From Plectrocnemia conspersa (lineage: Eukaryota > Arthropoda > Insecta > Trichoptera > Polycentropodidae): DNA of 64,000 bases. The translations under genes were made by a program, and so were the position numbers. Position 1 is the stretch's first letter. Each line of letters opens with the position of its first letter. This document shows, piece by piece, positions 38,893 through 51,545 of this stretch. A model generated the notes under the pieces. It saw only the letters and a list, made by a program, of their open reading frames with translations, did not search any database and was not told the DNA's origin. Where the stretch lies: the NCBI GenBank assembly GCA_009617715.1, contig VTFK01000122.1, forward strand, positions 496,001 through 560,000. The letters are read 5' to 3'.

Positions 38893-39075
38893 TTACAAAT
38901 TATATTATATTATACATTATAATTTATATAAATTATATTATACATAATAATTTATAATTATTAATATAGATGTCACCGATTCCCAGACTTTAGTCTTGTT
39001 GGTACAGATTTACCCAATTGTAACGCATTGGGCCTTTTCAGGTTACAACGAAAGATTTAATAAAAAAAGTAAGAT
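38890..39075 (+). mobile_element. SINE, 5'-truncated, nested in the Tigger-like element
   Basis: It contains ATAGATGTCACCGATTCCCAG, TTGGTACAGATTTACCCA and the tail hairpin (arms 39018-39024 and 39042-39048) with loop CGCATTGGGCC, followed by GAAAGATTTAATAAAAAAAG. The head is missing. Its position between the transposase fragment and the right terminal repeat shows the SINE inserted after the transposon. Confidence 0.8.
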
Positions 39076-39859
39076 TTCATTGAGCTATCAGCGATAGAAA
39101 ACAGTGATTCCAATATGAATAATCATTCAATTTAATTATTTTATAATAAATTTGAGTACTAAAAAAAATTACGTGTATTTTGTATAAATCATTTTTTTTT
39201 ATTAATATTTTTGTGTCTTAGAACAAATCAATTGAATTTCCCATTATTTATTATGGGAAGGCTTATCATAATTATATAGCTCTAAACCTAGAAAGCTAAA
39301 AAAATATCATCTTTGATTTTTTTGATCAATTTGGGATTCTGAGGGAGCTAAAAAAATCAAAAAAGGTAATTTTTTTGTTTATTTTGGGATGCTGATGGAG
39401 CTAAAAATGGGTCATCTCGGAAAGTGCTTAGAAATACGAGCACGTTTCGGAATGAATTATGCTCGTAAACAGAGGTTTCACTGTAATATAATGAAGGAGA
39501 TACAATATATTACATTTAAGATATCCTTAAAGATAATCTTAAATGCCAATATGTGCTATACTACTTCCAAGATTTATTAACCCGCTTCAGTTTATTTTAT
39601 CCTTAAACGGAAGTCACTTAACACGTCATTACGTCTTTCCACCTCATTTCCAAAACGATATAATTAAATTAGTATGCTAAGCACTTATCGAGTCTTTCAA
39701 TGTATGTATTAATTTTTATCATTTACATTTTCAACAATGACGTAAAAGTAGTTCATCCGAATGATTAAATTTATTATTTAATATTTATTAAGGAATATTT
39801 TGTTCATGAAATCGCGTCGTCTGTAAGATAAGCAGACATTATAAATATAGAAATATGAA

Positions 39860-40800
39860 AATTAAATAAAGCACTTTCCTTTCAGTCGCGGCAAATGGGA
39901 TTCTTCTGTATTCCCACTAGGGACGATTTTTACCAAGGCAGCAACAGCGCCTTGTGGCTTTTTTTGTATTATTTTTTTTCTTCCACCACTCTCACTCGTC
40001 TTTCCTAATTTGACTGTGGCGAGATTTGCTCTTCCAGCGTCGAGCTTTCTCAGCTTTTAAATGTAACCAAGCGAGACGGGTCTAAAGGAAGAAAATCGAA
40101 GAAAAGTATGCCGAACGCCTTGGCAACTAGCCATGCGAATTTGGACCTCAACGGGTCAGGGTTAGACTCCAGTGCAAAAAAAAATTTATGATGGAGAGTC
40201 GCATAGTCTTGGTATTTTAAATAGTAATAATAACTCTTTCAGACATCAATGCTACTTGTAGCTTATTGAAAACTTGACTATTTGATGCTCGATAGAACGA
40301 TGTATTAATATCAATTCCTAATTAATTTGTCAAGATCAACAATTGGTCCGATGAGGATGTCGCGTGCTATTATAGTTCAAATATACTCTATGTGTTGTAC
40401 ACAAACATACATCTATTATATACCAACCAGTATGAGATAATAATAAATAATACTATATAAATTGTTTATTTGAGTTTAACTAAATTCTAAATTTATTTAT
40501 TAGATAAACCGCTTTAGAATGTTCTTATTTAGGAGGTTGTATTATTCACTGAAAATTAAACATTTGCGCGATAGATGCACGATGCTTCCGCGCAATGTCT
40601 ACATCTAAATTGGTTCGGATACACTTTGCTCTTTGATGAAGGGATTAATAGGGCGAGAATAAACTTTTGGAATTGCGAGGGAGGTGGAAGAGATGGAGAC
40701 TGTGGGAGAGAGGACTTTCCACCTCATTAACGAGTGCCATGGACCGCACCAAAATTTTACCCTTTCGGATACTATTCGTTTAAATTCGGGTCGCACGTCG
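39860..40800. other. Two GC-richer islands (39860-40160, 40560-40800)
   Basis: Both lack repeats and recognisable coding. The first begins after a pyrimidine-rich CTTTCCTTTCAG but has no open frame that I can defend as an exon. The 63-codon minus frame in the second (40605-40796) has no known domain. Confidence 0.3.
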
Positions 40801-41879
40801 TACGATAGAATTGTGTTATAACATAATATATATATTTTATTTAGTTTTAATATTTAGAAATATACTTATATTCATAATAAATCTTAAAATGTATTTTAAA
40901 TATATCAGATTATTTCATATGAAGTGGCCAGTTAAAATATATTTTTTTAACTACAATATTAATAATCAAAATATGCTTGTTTTACAGAAATGGTATTTTG
41001 CCAATGATTTAACAATGAATGACTCCCCTTTATTCTTATATGTTGTGAAGTCAAAGGCTTTTTCAATATCACTCTGATGATCGAATTTCGTATTTAAAAG
41101 AAATAAGTCTTCATGTTTATAAATGTTCTAGACTTTATTCTTTTAATTTTGCAACAGTAATTAATGAAGTATGAAGTTTTACATTAACATAAACCAATAA
41201 GTCTCGTTACCAACATCGGATGTTTTATGGTTATTTTTCTATACATGGTTTCAATTTTCTTACAATATGCTGTAATAATTCTGCCTTAAGAAACGATCAA
41301 TGAATAATTCAAGCTCGGTTTTGAAACAAGTTTTAGAACTTATTTGGTGTTTATAACCATTGTTATGATCTCTTCTGATTATCGTAGAGAATGCATTTCT
41401 CTTCGTTTATAATGATTTTCTACAAAAATAGCTAGAAAAACATATTTTGAAACGTTGTTATTTTTTTTTTTTTTTTTTAAATAATTCATGCGGTACCCAT
41501 TTGTCCATTTTTATCTTTTATATGGTAAAATTGTCTGATGCGAGTGACATCTTAGGATTAGCTTCAACACATAGGTTTTCAAAGGAGTTCATTTTTAATG
41601 TTAATAATGCCAGTACTAAATTTCTTGTAACGAACGTATTATTGTTGTTTGACTAACAGGACCCTCGCCAAATCGCAAATTTATATTTCTCGTGGCCAGC
41701 GCTGCATTGTGTTTTAGTTTAAACTCCTACAAAAAAATACAACACCCCATGAGAAATATATAAAAATGTATATTTATTACAAACACCTCATTCCAATCAT
41801 TCCGTTTTTGACTTTAAACAATGTAATAAAAATTGTGTTTAAATTCAATATAATCTCTAGATTTATATAAAATATTTTT
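40801..41879. other. AT-rich stretch, possible very decayed retroelement
   Basis: Near 41040-41100 the reverse strand reads SDIEKAFDFTTYK, vaguely like a reverse transcriptase motif A, but the expected neighbouring blocks are not found. Nothing else was recognised. Confidence 0.3.
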
Positions 41880-42230
41880 TTTTATTAATTTATTATTTAT
41901 TAAATTTCAGTTGTAACCTGAGAGGCGTAAGCCCAATGCGTTACAACTGGTAAATCTGTACCAATTGAATGAGTCAATCAGATATAATTAATCCTACAAT
42001 ATGTATAACCTACCAGAAAAGTTTGAGAATCGGTGACATCTATATTAATAATTATAAATTATTGTATAATATTATTTTTAACCAATAGTTGTCACTGCAG
42101 CTGGGGCCAGTTTTATTTAAATAATAGCGCATTTCTTATAAAAAAAAATCGTGTCGCTGCCGAGGCTCGAACCCGCAACCTCAAAGTTACTAGTCTGAGA
42201 CGTTACCGATTACGCTATTCCTTCCTTAAT
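41880..42230 (-). mobile_element. SINE, full-length, with A and B boxes and tail hairpin
   Basis: This is the best complete copy. In sense (reverse strand) it begins GGAATAGCGTAATCGGTAAC, with a good A box TAGCGTAATCGG, then the B box GGGTTCGAGCC. The body has CCCCAGCTGCAGTGACAACT and ATATAGATGTCACCGATTC. The end is a perfect 10-bp hairpin (41908-41917 and 41940-41949 on the plus strand) with loop GCATTGGGCTTACGCCTCT, followed by an A/T-rich tail. The head resembles a tRNA but does not fold as an intact tRNA. Confidence 0.85.
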
Positions 42231-42239
42231 AATTTGAAA

Positions 42240-43240
42240 TATTATTAAAATAATAAATTAAATGTCTCCTTATTAGGTTTAATTACAGCTGCAATCAACG
42301 TATAACGTAAACAAGTTTTCCCGCAGCTTATTTTTTTTCTTAAAATATACAAAACAGTTCAATCAAAACTGAAATCAGCCAACGAATGGTCCTGAAAATG
42401 TTGAACCAAGAGTTTTCTAGTGTTTCTTTTTAAGATAAGTGAAAAATAATGATTTTTTTAATTCTTGATAATTTTCATAAAATATTTATTTACAAAAAAA
42501 ATAATTTTAAATGGTTTAAAACCAGCTGCACAACAAGTGGTGGTTAAATTATGCTAAATTTACAGCTTTATTCAGCGCAGGTAGTCCGAAAAAAAAAGAT
42601 TTTTCATTAATACTCCGAAAACATAATTTTATGATTGACTAGTAATTAATTAGTTTCCACTTCCTTGAACATTTGCTGATTAATAAAACGTTAAGAATGC
42701 AAGGATCAGGGAGTTAAAAATAAATATATTAATAAGTCTTAGGCTAGAATTTCTTCACCGGATTATTAAAATAAGTTTCAATGGTTTCATATAAATTCTC
42801 TATGAGTGTAAATTTGCTAACCCCTACTTTTGGTTAAAAAATTATTTAATATCATCTTGTATCTTTAATAGAAATACACATGCTCAAAAAATTGCTATCT
42901 CCATAAACTCCAGTTAAACACAAAAATTTCATATCATTTCATATATAAAGTTAAATTAAATAAGTTATACTTATTGTTTCGTCGTATTTGTTTTTTATTA
43001 TATATTTCAGAAGCATCTGTTTTTAGAATCTGAAAGAAAAATATAATAACATATATCCACATAAAAGTTATTTAATTTTAAAATTCCAAAGTGACTTTTG
43101 CCCCACTTGTATGTTTCATATTTGCCGATTTAATTTTGTATTTTCTAAATCCGAGCTTTTGCCTTCCCCTAATTTAGGTTCATACCTTTTATAAATAGAA
43201 TTATATTAAATATGAATACACAGGTAAGCCACCAATATAC
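42240..43240. other. AT-rich stretch, nothing recognised
   Basis: No gene, repeat family or element end was seen. Confidence 0.5.
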
Positions 43241-43249
43241 ACTGCGGTT

Positions 43250-43950
43250 TTCCGTATAACATATGTGTATATGTATATATACTGTCTGGTGCTCGTAAAA
43301 TTTGACAAGCTTGGTCAGCTATGACAGGCTTGTTCCGCCGCTGACAGCTTTGACCTGCACGAAAATCATGAAGCCTCTAAACCCATTATTGATTTTCACA
43401 TATTTGGAAAATACATCCATGTTTTACGGTTAACCCTACATCGAAAGCTCTAATATACCGTTAGCTCTACGCCCGACGTTTTGCACGTATACGTAATCCG
43501 CCTTATTGCTTTTGCACAGGGTACCTGTCGCCTCCGTGTAAATTTATTAATCGAATTCCTTTGTTGTACCTCGCCATTGATCTTTTGTTCGCCAAAGAGA
43601 GCCTCCTGGTGGCGTAGCTTAAGAAGTAGTTCAGAAGAAGAGAGACGAGTGGAGTAAAAGTGGTGCCACTATATAAAAAAAATAAAATCTAAATTTCGTT
43701 CCGACTGCCAAGTGAAGAAGATTTAGAATTCGCTGCGCACTACCGCCCGTAAATTACTTTTCCAAACTTGGTTTCCAGCCGGCGGCGTGCATAAAATTCG
43801 CGCGCAAGCCTTTGGTTGACGACCCCTGTGCGCGTGTGTTTGTGTGTGTGTGCAAACACGTCATCGTCGAGGGGCGCTTCTCTGTAATACGTTTTTTGCG
43901 TCTTAATCGAATGAGGGTGGGTAATAATTGTTGCGAAGTGGGAGGGCGCT
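43250..43950. other. GC-richer non-repetitive island
   Basis: It contains an imperfect hairpin near 43312-43357 (GGTCAGCTATGACA facing TGACAGCTTTGACC) and a (GT)n-like run at 43828-43852. The 82-codon minus frame (43740-43988) has no known domain. Confidence 0.3.
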
Positions 43951-43959
43951 TTTAGAATG

Positions 43960-45810
43960 TTTGTAAATTTCATTTTGCCCCTAATCAACGATGGTACCTA
44001 CATATATAATATATATGAATCATGGCTCCTTAGGGAATATAATTTGAAACCCCTGCATGCGAAATTCGATATCGCGCTTTGTGGTAGTGTGATTCAATCC
44101 GTTAATTGTATTTGCTTACCATACATGCCAATCTCTACTTTTATTAAAATAAATTCAAATTTTCTGTATGTATTCTAACTTACGTCTTCAATTTAAATAT
44201 AGAAAGGTAGACTTAGTATTTTTTATTGTAAAACCTTTGATAATATTTCACAAATTTAAGGTTGTATATAATACAGAATGTGCATAGTAATAGAAAAAGA
44301 TCGCTTATACGCTTCCTTATTTTTTCAAAGTCAAAGGTTTATAAATTATTTTAGTGTCGTTATTTGTCGTTCTGTTGCGCCGTAGCAGTCTTTAAGTCAT
44401 CATGAATATCGAATTAAAATTTTGGCGATTCAAGATGATTGCTTGGTTATACTAAAACAGACGATCGACGTGGAAGCGATTGTCAAAGTAGAATTAGTTG
44501 TCTATGTCAAATAGACGTAATCTCCGTTGGATTCGACTGTGAACTTTCGCATATTGCAAGTTGCAAAATGGCAAAATGGTTTTAGTAGATGTTTCTGTGA
44601 AATCATCATTGGGAGCGAAACAACATATTTTCAATACCGGTATTGTTTAGTAAATTCGTGCGCCAAATCTTTCTTCTTTTGAAACTATAAATCTAGGACA
44701 ACTAAATAAATTTGTTCAAAATGCAACTTGTTTATAATGATTGATGGTTGTGATATTTTTGTGATATAAATTCTTTTATAATTATTATAGAATAAAAAAT
44801 ACGTAAATAGTGCACTACCCTTTTAACCCTAAACAGTATGGCCTAACATATGCAAAAAAAAATTTTTTAAATAATAATTTGCATTTTTAAATAAAGTATG
44901 TTATACATATGTGTTTTAAAAAAATTGAAACATTTATTGCGTATTCTCAGTGATGTGTGGTAAAAAAAAATCAATAATAATTAGTTGGTACAACAATAGT
45001 AAAAAATATATTTGTCATGTTTATTTACTTCAGAAAATAAAATATAAATCAAATTTTATTCGAAAACATACCCGTCAACACATTTTAATATTGTCTATTT
45101 ACTAGACAATATAATTAAAATAAGTACAACCCTAGTACAATCTATCTTTAGTTGGTAACAAATAAAAATAATTAATATTTTAAACAAAAGTATCATTGCA
45201 TTATTTTCATATGAAAAAAGTTTAAAAAAAAAACACATTTCGTGCAATTTTTTAATAAATTTTTTTATTTAAATTTATCTATTGCTAATATTTAAATAAG
45301 TGAAGCATATTTTGTGTATTATTTAGGTAAAATATGTTATGCGATAAAAATGTACAAATAGTAGAAAGCATTTCGTGTATGCAATACCTATTTTTATTTT
45401 CACTTCGCCAGCCATCCCTATTATAAAAAATGGCACGGTCATTTCTCTTTTGCATAACATAATTACTGGGGGCTGCTAGGCACCGTTAGATTTGCCTGGA
45501 ACAAAGCAAATGTATTCCTTTTATGTTGACACGTCGCGCTTATAAAATAATACAAAAATATCGAATATATTAAATTAAATATAGGCCTGGAATTTTTTTG
45601 CATAGTTAGGGTGGACCGATATTTCGGCCCTCTTGAACAAAAAGGGATTATATTATCAAACTTGTATATCCTACTCTGATAAAACTACTTATGTTTGTTA
45701 ATCCCCTACAATAAGCATCATTTTATTGTACGCGTTTAAAACAATATGGACATCGTCCTTTCCATAGATCTAAGCCACGGAGATATTGTTTTCAACGAAT
45801 AAGATAATGA
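43960..45810. other. AT-rich stretch, nothing recognised
   Basis: A moderately GC-rich patch lies at 44380-44600. No gene or repeat family was assigned. Confidence 0.45.
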
Positions 45811-45814
45811 TAAT

Positions 45815-46155
45815 AGTAGCAACAGCTGTTGCTACTTGACTTTTTTCATATTTCAAACAAGATATAAAAAATAATATAAAAAACATTTTTGGATTATTGA
45901 AAAAACGAGACTTAACTTCGCGGATAGGCAAATTTTATTGCGTAATTCTGTGAAAATCTACCATACATTTTAGGAATCTGCCGATTCCCACGCGTAGCGG
46001 TTTCTTTTCGTAGGAGTTAGATTTTTATTTTATTTGCTATTTTAATGCATTATTTCAAATATCTAGCACGGACAAATCTTTTTATGCAGCAAAATAAAAA
46101 AATGCAGTCGTTTATAAAATCATTTAAAAATATTCATACAAATTTAATTGTAAAT
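45815..46155 (+). repeat. Repeat family alpha, with 22-bp perfect palindrome at its left edge
   Basis: The palindrome 45815-45836 (arms AGTAGCAACAG and CTGTTGCTACT) has a central CAGCTG. It is followed by GGCAAATTTTATTGCGTAAT, CATACATTTTAGGAATCTGC and CGCGTAGCGGTTTCTT, the landmarks of family alpha. The copy at 10150 has the related ACAGCTGTACTT at the equivalent place. Confidence 0.65.
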
Positions 46156-46189
46156 ATTTTTAAAATTGATCCATCTTAAATCATAGAAA

Positions 46190-46390
46190 TTAAAAAAGAC
46201 GTCCAATTCTAAATAATAATTAAGCTAACGATTATTGAAGAAACGAAAGCTTAGTTTCCCGACAAGCTAATTTTATGGCGTAACTTTATGGAAAGCATCC
46301 ATACATTTTTGCAATCTGCCGACTTTCACGCGGAGCGGTTTCTTCTTATCTGATTATTAATGTAGTTCTTAGATTACCAAAGCACACAAT
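46190..46390 (+). repeat. Repeat family alpha, adjacent direct copy
   Basis: The block GCTAATTTTATGGCGTAACT, CATACATTTTTGCAATCTGC and CGCGGAGCGGTTTCTTCTTA repeats the segment at 45925-46010 about 335 bp downstream, in the same orientation. Confidence 0.65.
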
Positions 46391-46399
46391 TTTTTTTAC

Positions 46400-48780
46400 A
46401 TTTATTATTATTAGGTTAAAAATTTAAATAGATTACTTACTTAACCGACGTTATATCATGCATGTAAAAGTATTATAGATCTAACCAAACTGTCAAAAAG
46501 TTATTAAAAGTTATATAATACATGCTCAAATTTTTAAAGATTATAAAGGCAAATGCTCTGTTTATCTTTGTATATTTCCTTTAAAATTTGTTAATTTAAT
46601 GTTTGTATACGAGCGTGATAGAATATTATCCACATTTATAAATTTATTAGCCGCCGTGAAAATTATTATAATAAAGCAAACTTATAAACATAAAACAAAA
46701 CACTAGTCAAAATACAATAACCAAGGAACGCAAAGCTCATTTGACCTTATATTTATTAGATATTTTTAGAATCCCTTGTTAGTCACAAAACAAGGTTTTA
46801 GCTTGGGTTTATATAGGCTTTAACGATTCCAATAAACACGAGAAACGTTTCACATAATTGAATTACTATTAATAACCAATAATCTTATATTTAAGCAATA
46901 TATATCTAGATTACATCAAAGCCTTAAAATAGATGAATAATTACATCACATCAATTTTCACTCACACTAACTACAATATATTACTTTTAATTTGCTCGTA
47001 ATGAAGGCGGGCCATAAAGCACAATATTTTAGTACACACGACGCGATGCATAATTCATGGGATTATTGTCGTTATTATACACTTTTGTGAGAAATAATTG
47101 TTTTTTTTTTACTTCCCTCGGACAACCTACCCGCCGTGATAAATAGCCCTTAGCCCTTTGCCGTAAAAAATGGCGCGTTGGCTTTCAGTATTATTTTTTT
47201 GTATATACAATAATAAACGAGCGGGGAATTAATTTTTTCTGCGTTCGGGTCAGCCCGGAAATTAATTACCGGAAAACTGTGTTTTTCCAGAGACGAAAAG
47301 ATTCGTCGGACTTCTTAAAGAATAGTTTTGAGATTTTATTTTTTGGAAAGTTTATGTGTTTTATTTATGTTATACTTGTGTATAAAATTTGATATGGCAG
47401 TGAAGCGTAAAAATGTTGTACAACGTAATGCAAATGAGCTTTGCGATTTTACGAAAAGTTTTTATTCAACAAAGTTCTTAAAAGTCTCTCAGGCGTTCTT
47501 ATTTTTTTCTAGTGGAAAAAAATAAAAAGATTATGTAGAAAAATTAAATTATTATACGTTTTACCTTTTAAAATTGTTTATTATAATATAATACGTACTA
47601 ATAATTATTTAACCACTCATCTTAATTTGATCTTGAATTTATATTAAAATATAACGTTTATAATATTCATCTTACTTAACTATTTATATAGTTTATTACA
47701 ATTACATTTATTAATTTTTAATACTAGCCGTTATTTTTACAAATTATAATTTTATTGCTCGTTACAACAAAAATAAAATTATAGCAAAATCATTTGCTAT
47801 CATAATTATTCGATTATTGCCATGCTTAATAAAATTTTAATATAATTTTACCAAACATTAATTCTTTAAATTTTTTTTTTTAAGTATATATTATATACTT
47901 AAAAAAATTATATTATTAAATGAGCAATGATTCTATATTCTATTTTATGTACATACTCATGTGAAAACATTATTTTACTCAAAATAAATTAAATATTTGC
48001 TTCTAGACATCCTAGTTTAATTTAAATATATTTTATTTATAAAAGGCAAATACTCAATCGTATTTTTTTTTATCAAATACTAATATTTAGACATGGTGAT
48101 CTGCGTGTTAAATACCAATTTAATCGCAGATGATTTAAAAAAAATATATTTAGACTTTTAAACATGGACTACCTTTTTAAATATTTATTAAACCTTGAAC
48201 CATATTAATTTTTATATATTTACAAAGTTTTATTATTATTTATTGTTTTATTCGAATCTGTTTTCGCCATAGTACGTATCACGTAGTCTTCAAGTCGTCT
48301 TGAAGATCAAGTTGAACTTATGTTTTAAATCAAAGGTCGAAGGATAGTGGCTTCTTTTTGGGTATTATAATTTGTGCAATATAAGATTAATAATTATCAA
48401 TTTAATTGAGTATAATTATTAAATTATATTTTCATTGGGGAAATAATTGAAAAAAATATAATTTTTACTCTCGCATACGATACTACATTAGTATTGGTAT
48501 ATTCTGGAAATGTTGGCATATCAATTTCCGTAACTGATTACAGCTTTTAAAAAGTATTTGTCTATTATTTTCAAAGTCCGTTCTTGTGGCTTGTCATTAA
48601 TAAGCTATAAGTATAGGAAAGTGAGTTATTTTCCTTTGAAGAATTATTTTCAATATATGAAATTATTACTAAGCGCGTTATTAGAATACTATCCACATAT
48701 TACTCGAGTCTTTATAAAGTGTTTGTATTCACTATATTGATCCATTGCATAGTCATATAATATCAGGTATAATAAGACAT
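46400..48780. other. AT-rich stretch with a GC-richer patch (47000-47300)
   Basis: Small frames at 47328-47525 and 48558-48740 have AT-driven composition and no domain. Nothing further was supported. Confidence 0.45.
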
Positions 48781-48991
48781 TGTTGTTAGCAGGACTGTCG
48801 CTAGAGGGGGGGGGGCGGAGACGAGACAAATCCTTGGGTCCGACTCATATCAAGAATATATTTATAAAAAAAAACTAAAATTTAAATAACAAATCCAATT
48901 AAACTAGTTGTTTGTGATGTATTTTTTTCAGCTATAAGTTTCTTTAGCTTATTTTTATACATACTAAAATAAATAAAAGGAGTGGAATCTC

Positions 48992-49019
48992 ATCCTCCTT
49001 ATCCTCCTTATCCTCCTTA
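48992..49019 (+). repeat. 9-bp tandem repeat (TCCTCCTTA), three copies
   Basis: Three direct copies of TCCTCCTTA, the last ending in G, sit inside the composite element just before the beta terminal block. Confidence 0.85.
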
Positions 49020-49291
49020 GTGAAATTCTCCTTAAATTTTGCCAGAAAAATGCATGTCATTCAATGAAATACTATGAATCTTAATGAAATCGAAATATTA
49101 AAAAACGACCGCTGACTGGCCTACTTTTGCCCCCACCTTAGAAAAAGCTGAAATTTTGTCCTTGATTCTAAACCAGAAATTCTCGGGTTATCCTTCAAAG
49201 AAAATCTTAAAATAAAATAGTTTTTTAAATGTCATTTCAGTGAAATCATATCGGAATATACTTTCACCAGTAGATATACATATATAAGTTA

Positions 49292-50505
49292 ATCCCGGAA
49301 TTAATGTCGTTTTTTTAATACAACTTTGGCTTGGTATGAGCAGTGAAGACGTGCGTTGTAATTTTTTTTCTCTGTGATCAATTTGCCTTTTTTTAAAAAA
49401 AAAAAAAACCCCATTTACAAACAATGGCAAGACGTGTCCTTCGGAAACACATTTAAGAAACTGTATGCTGTTTTTCGTTTCATTCAAAAAAACTGCGACA
49501 GAAGCAACAGAATGCATTTATTTTACGATGATATACTGAAAAAAATTTTGCCAAATGCAAAAAAAATTTCCAACGGGCGCGTTCGATTTGAAGGACGACT
49601 ATCGAATGGACGGCCCAGTCTAGTGGATAGTCCAGCTTTAAAGGCGGAAATCGAAGCAAATCCGATTATGACCATTGATGAATTATCGAAGAAAGTCGGC
49701 ACATCACGGTCGAACACCCATCGTTATCTTGAGAAACTGCGAAAAGTTAAAAAATAAGGTATCTCGGTTCCTCACGCGCTCACCGACGCAACAAAGCTCA
49801 ACGCCTCAACACATGCAAAATACTGCAAGAAAAGCAACATTTTACCCCGTTTCTCCATGACTTTATCACCAGAGACGAAAAATGGGTTCTTTATCATGAT
49901 ATAAAAAAATAGAAACAATGGTTAAATCGAGGTCAAACCCCAATTCCAACACCAAAACCAGGACTACATCCTCGGAAAGCATTATTATTTGTGTGGTGGG
50001 ATTCGAAAGGTGTAATTTATTATGATGTTTTAAAATAAATAAAACTGTTACTGCAGCCCTCTATTGTGAAGAACAGATAGACAAATTAAATACGACGTTA
50101 CAAAAATTAGACCTGCTCTTGTGAATGAAATGTCATTCTTCAACATGATAACGCCCAGCCGCATGTTGCCGATATTCAATAAAAAACCAGGACCTTAATG
50201 GGATGTTTTATTGCATCCACCCTATTCTCTGGACTTGGTACCGAGCAACTTTCACTTATTTCGCTTTTTAGAAACGCAATTAGGGAACAAAAAATTCGAC
50301 AATTCGACAAAAACTGAAATCGGGTCTTTCGGAGTTCTTCGAATCTAAGCCAAAATTCTTTATGAATAAGGAATTTTAGATCTAGTAACAAGATGGCAAA
50401 GAGTCGTAGATAACACTAGAAATTACTTTGTATTAAAAAAATATTAAATAATTGAAAAAAAAAATAAGTTTGAGTTTTAATAAAAAACGACATTAATTCC
50501 GGGAT
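49292..50505 (+). mobile_element. mariner transposon, both ends present
   Basis: Perfect terminal inverted repeats start ATCCCGGAATTAATGTCG at the left and appear inverted at the right end, extending to about 24 bp. Each is flanked by TA (49290-49291 and 50506-50507), the standard mariner target duplication. At 1214 bp the length is normal for the family. The interior encodes a decayed transposase on the plus strand. It is nested in the composite at 48790-51716. Confidence 0.92.
49420..50455 (+). pseudogene. mariner transposase, inactivated
   Basis: Blocks occur in family order across shifting frames: an N-terminal ATEATECIYF-like stretch, the linker GAFDLKD and the second helix-turn-helix (IDELSKKVGTSRSNTHRYLE) up to KVKK, where a stop at 49755 replaces the usual leucine. 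Then GISVPHALTD; FITRDEKWVLYHD with the first catalytic D; PGLHPRKALLFVWWDSKG; GVIYYDVL followed by a stop; LQHDNAQPHVAD with the second D; and HPPYSLDLVPSNFHLFRFLE with the third D. All three catalytic aspartates of the mariner DD34D arrangement are therefore still visible. Several stops and frame shifts make it non-functional. Confidence 0.9.
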
Positions 50506-51120
50506 TACCTAATATATACCTATATTTACCAGTGAAAATATAATTTATCTGGCACGTGTTAATTAAATTATATGATTTCAACTTTTCCATATGTAGTAAT
50601 ATAATATATACATTTACATACTAATCATTATTTATTTATATGCGATGTATAAATTTTACAGTGAATGTGTATTTTTCAGTGAAGTTTTATTTTTACTAGT
50701 GAAGTCCAAATACATTTTCTTCAGTAAATATATATTTCTACTAGCGAAAATATATTCTAACTGCGCTGGAAAAATTATACGCTGCTCAATCTGACAGTTG
50801 CAAAACGTCCATTGCTGTTAAAACCCCAAACTTAACCTAATGCAAGTTCTAAAATTAATTATAGTTTAAGAACTTTTATTAGTTCAAATCAAATATATTC
50901 ACTAAGCCAACTCATCTCTTAGAGAACAATGAGCGGAAGAAGTACAGACAGACGTCGCATTTCACATATTGCTGCATAGTTTGTCTGCATTTCAATATTA
51001 CACTTTTTTGTCTGCACTTAAAATTATGAAAGCTATTCTTACCAATATTACTTTTGATATGAGAGTATTTATCAAAGTATATAAAAACTGAATTTTGGTC
51101 AATATGAGGGCGCAAAAACG

Positions 51121-51545
51121 GCGACGGCACGATTTTATTGCTTTTGACGTGGATTTTTTGCTTTTGACGTGGATTTTTGACTTCTGAGAAGGGATAATTG
51201 TTTTTTGTGTTTTCTTATTGGTCAAAATTTGGTTTAGATATGCTACATTCGATTTTCATGTGAGTCATAATACTGTTATTAAAAGTCTTAACGTGAAAGC
51301 TGGATAGCCGAGCGTTCCCACTGCGACGGCACGATTTTATTGCTTTTGACATGAATTTTTGAATCTGAGAAGGAATAATTGCTTTTTGCGTCTTTTTATT
51401 GCTCAAAATTTATGTGTGCTTCATTCGATTCTCATTTATTATAAGTCGTAATTTTGTTATAAAAAATCTTACTATGAACGCTATATAGTCGAGCGTTTTC
51501 ACTGCACGATTGTATTGCTTTTGACGTGGATTTTAGACCCCCTTG
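51121..51545 (+). repeat. Tandem repeat of family beta, about 200-bp unit
   Basis: GCGACGGCACGATTTTATTG starts at 51121 and again at 51323 (period 202 bp), and a third, slightly shortened start (GCACGATTGTATTGCTTTTG) is at 51504. Within the first unit the 18-bp segment TTGCTTTTGACGTGGATT is itself duplicated. The last copy runs into the beta terminal block (51545-51620). A partial, inverted-orientation piece lies just upstream (51000-51110). Confidence 0.75.

Larger units (their letters stand above)
38415..39483 (+). mobile_element. Tigger/pogo-like DNA transposon, internally deleted
   Basis: The right end in reverse complement reads CAGTGAAACCTCTGTTTACG and is followed by a TA target duplication (39484-39485). 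The left end, after TA at 38413-38414, reads AAGTAAACTCTCGAATTGCG, a decayed version. Inner subterminal repeats GAAGTACGAGC (left) and GAAATACGAGC (right) fit the family. The element is about 1.07 kb, half the size of autonomous relatives. It contains a transposase C-terminal fragment and a later SINE insertion at 38890-39075. Confidence 0.75.

Noticed and set aside
41040..41100. Reverse-strand DIEKAFD-like reverse transcriptase motif
   Set aside because: Only one short block resembles RT, and the neighbouring RT blocks are missing, so it may be chance.
43312..43357. Imperfect hairpin as a microRNA precursor
   Set aside because: The stem is short and has bulges; without small-RNA data there is no basis for the call.
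49188..49517. 109-codon minus-strand frame
   Set aside because: It overlaps the left end of the mariner and its transposase on the opposite strand, so it is a shadow.
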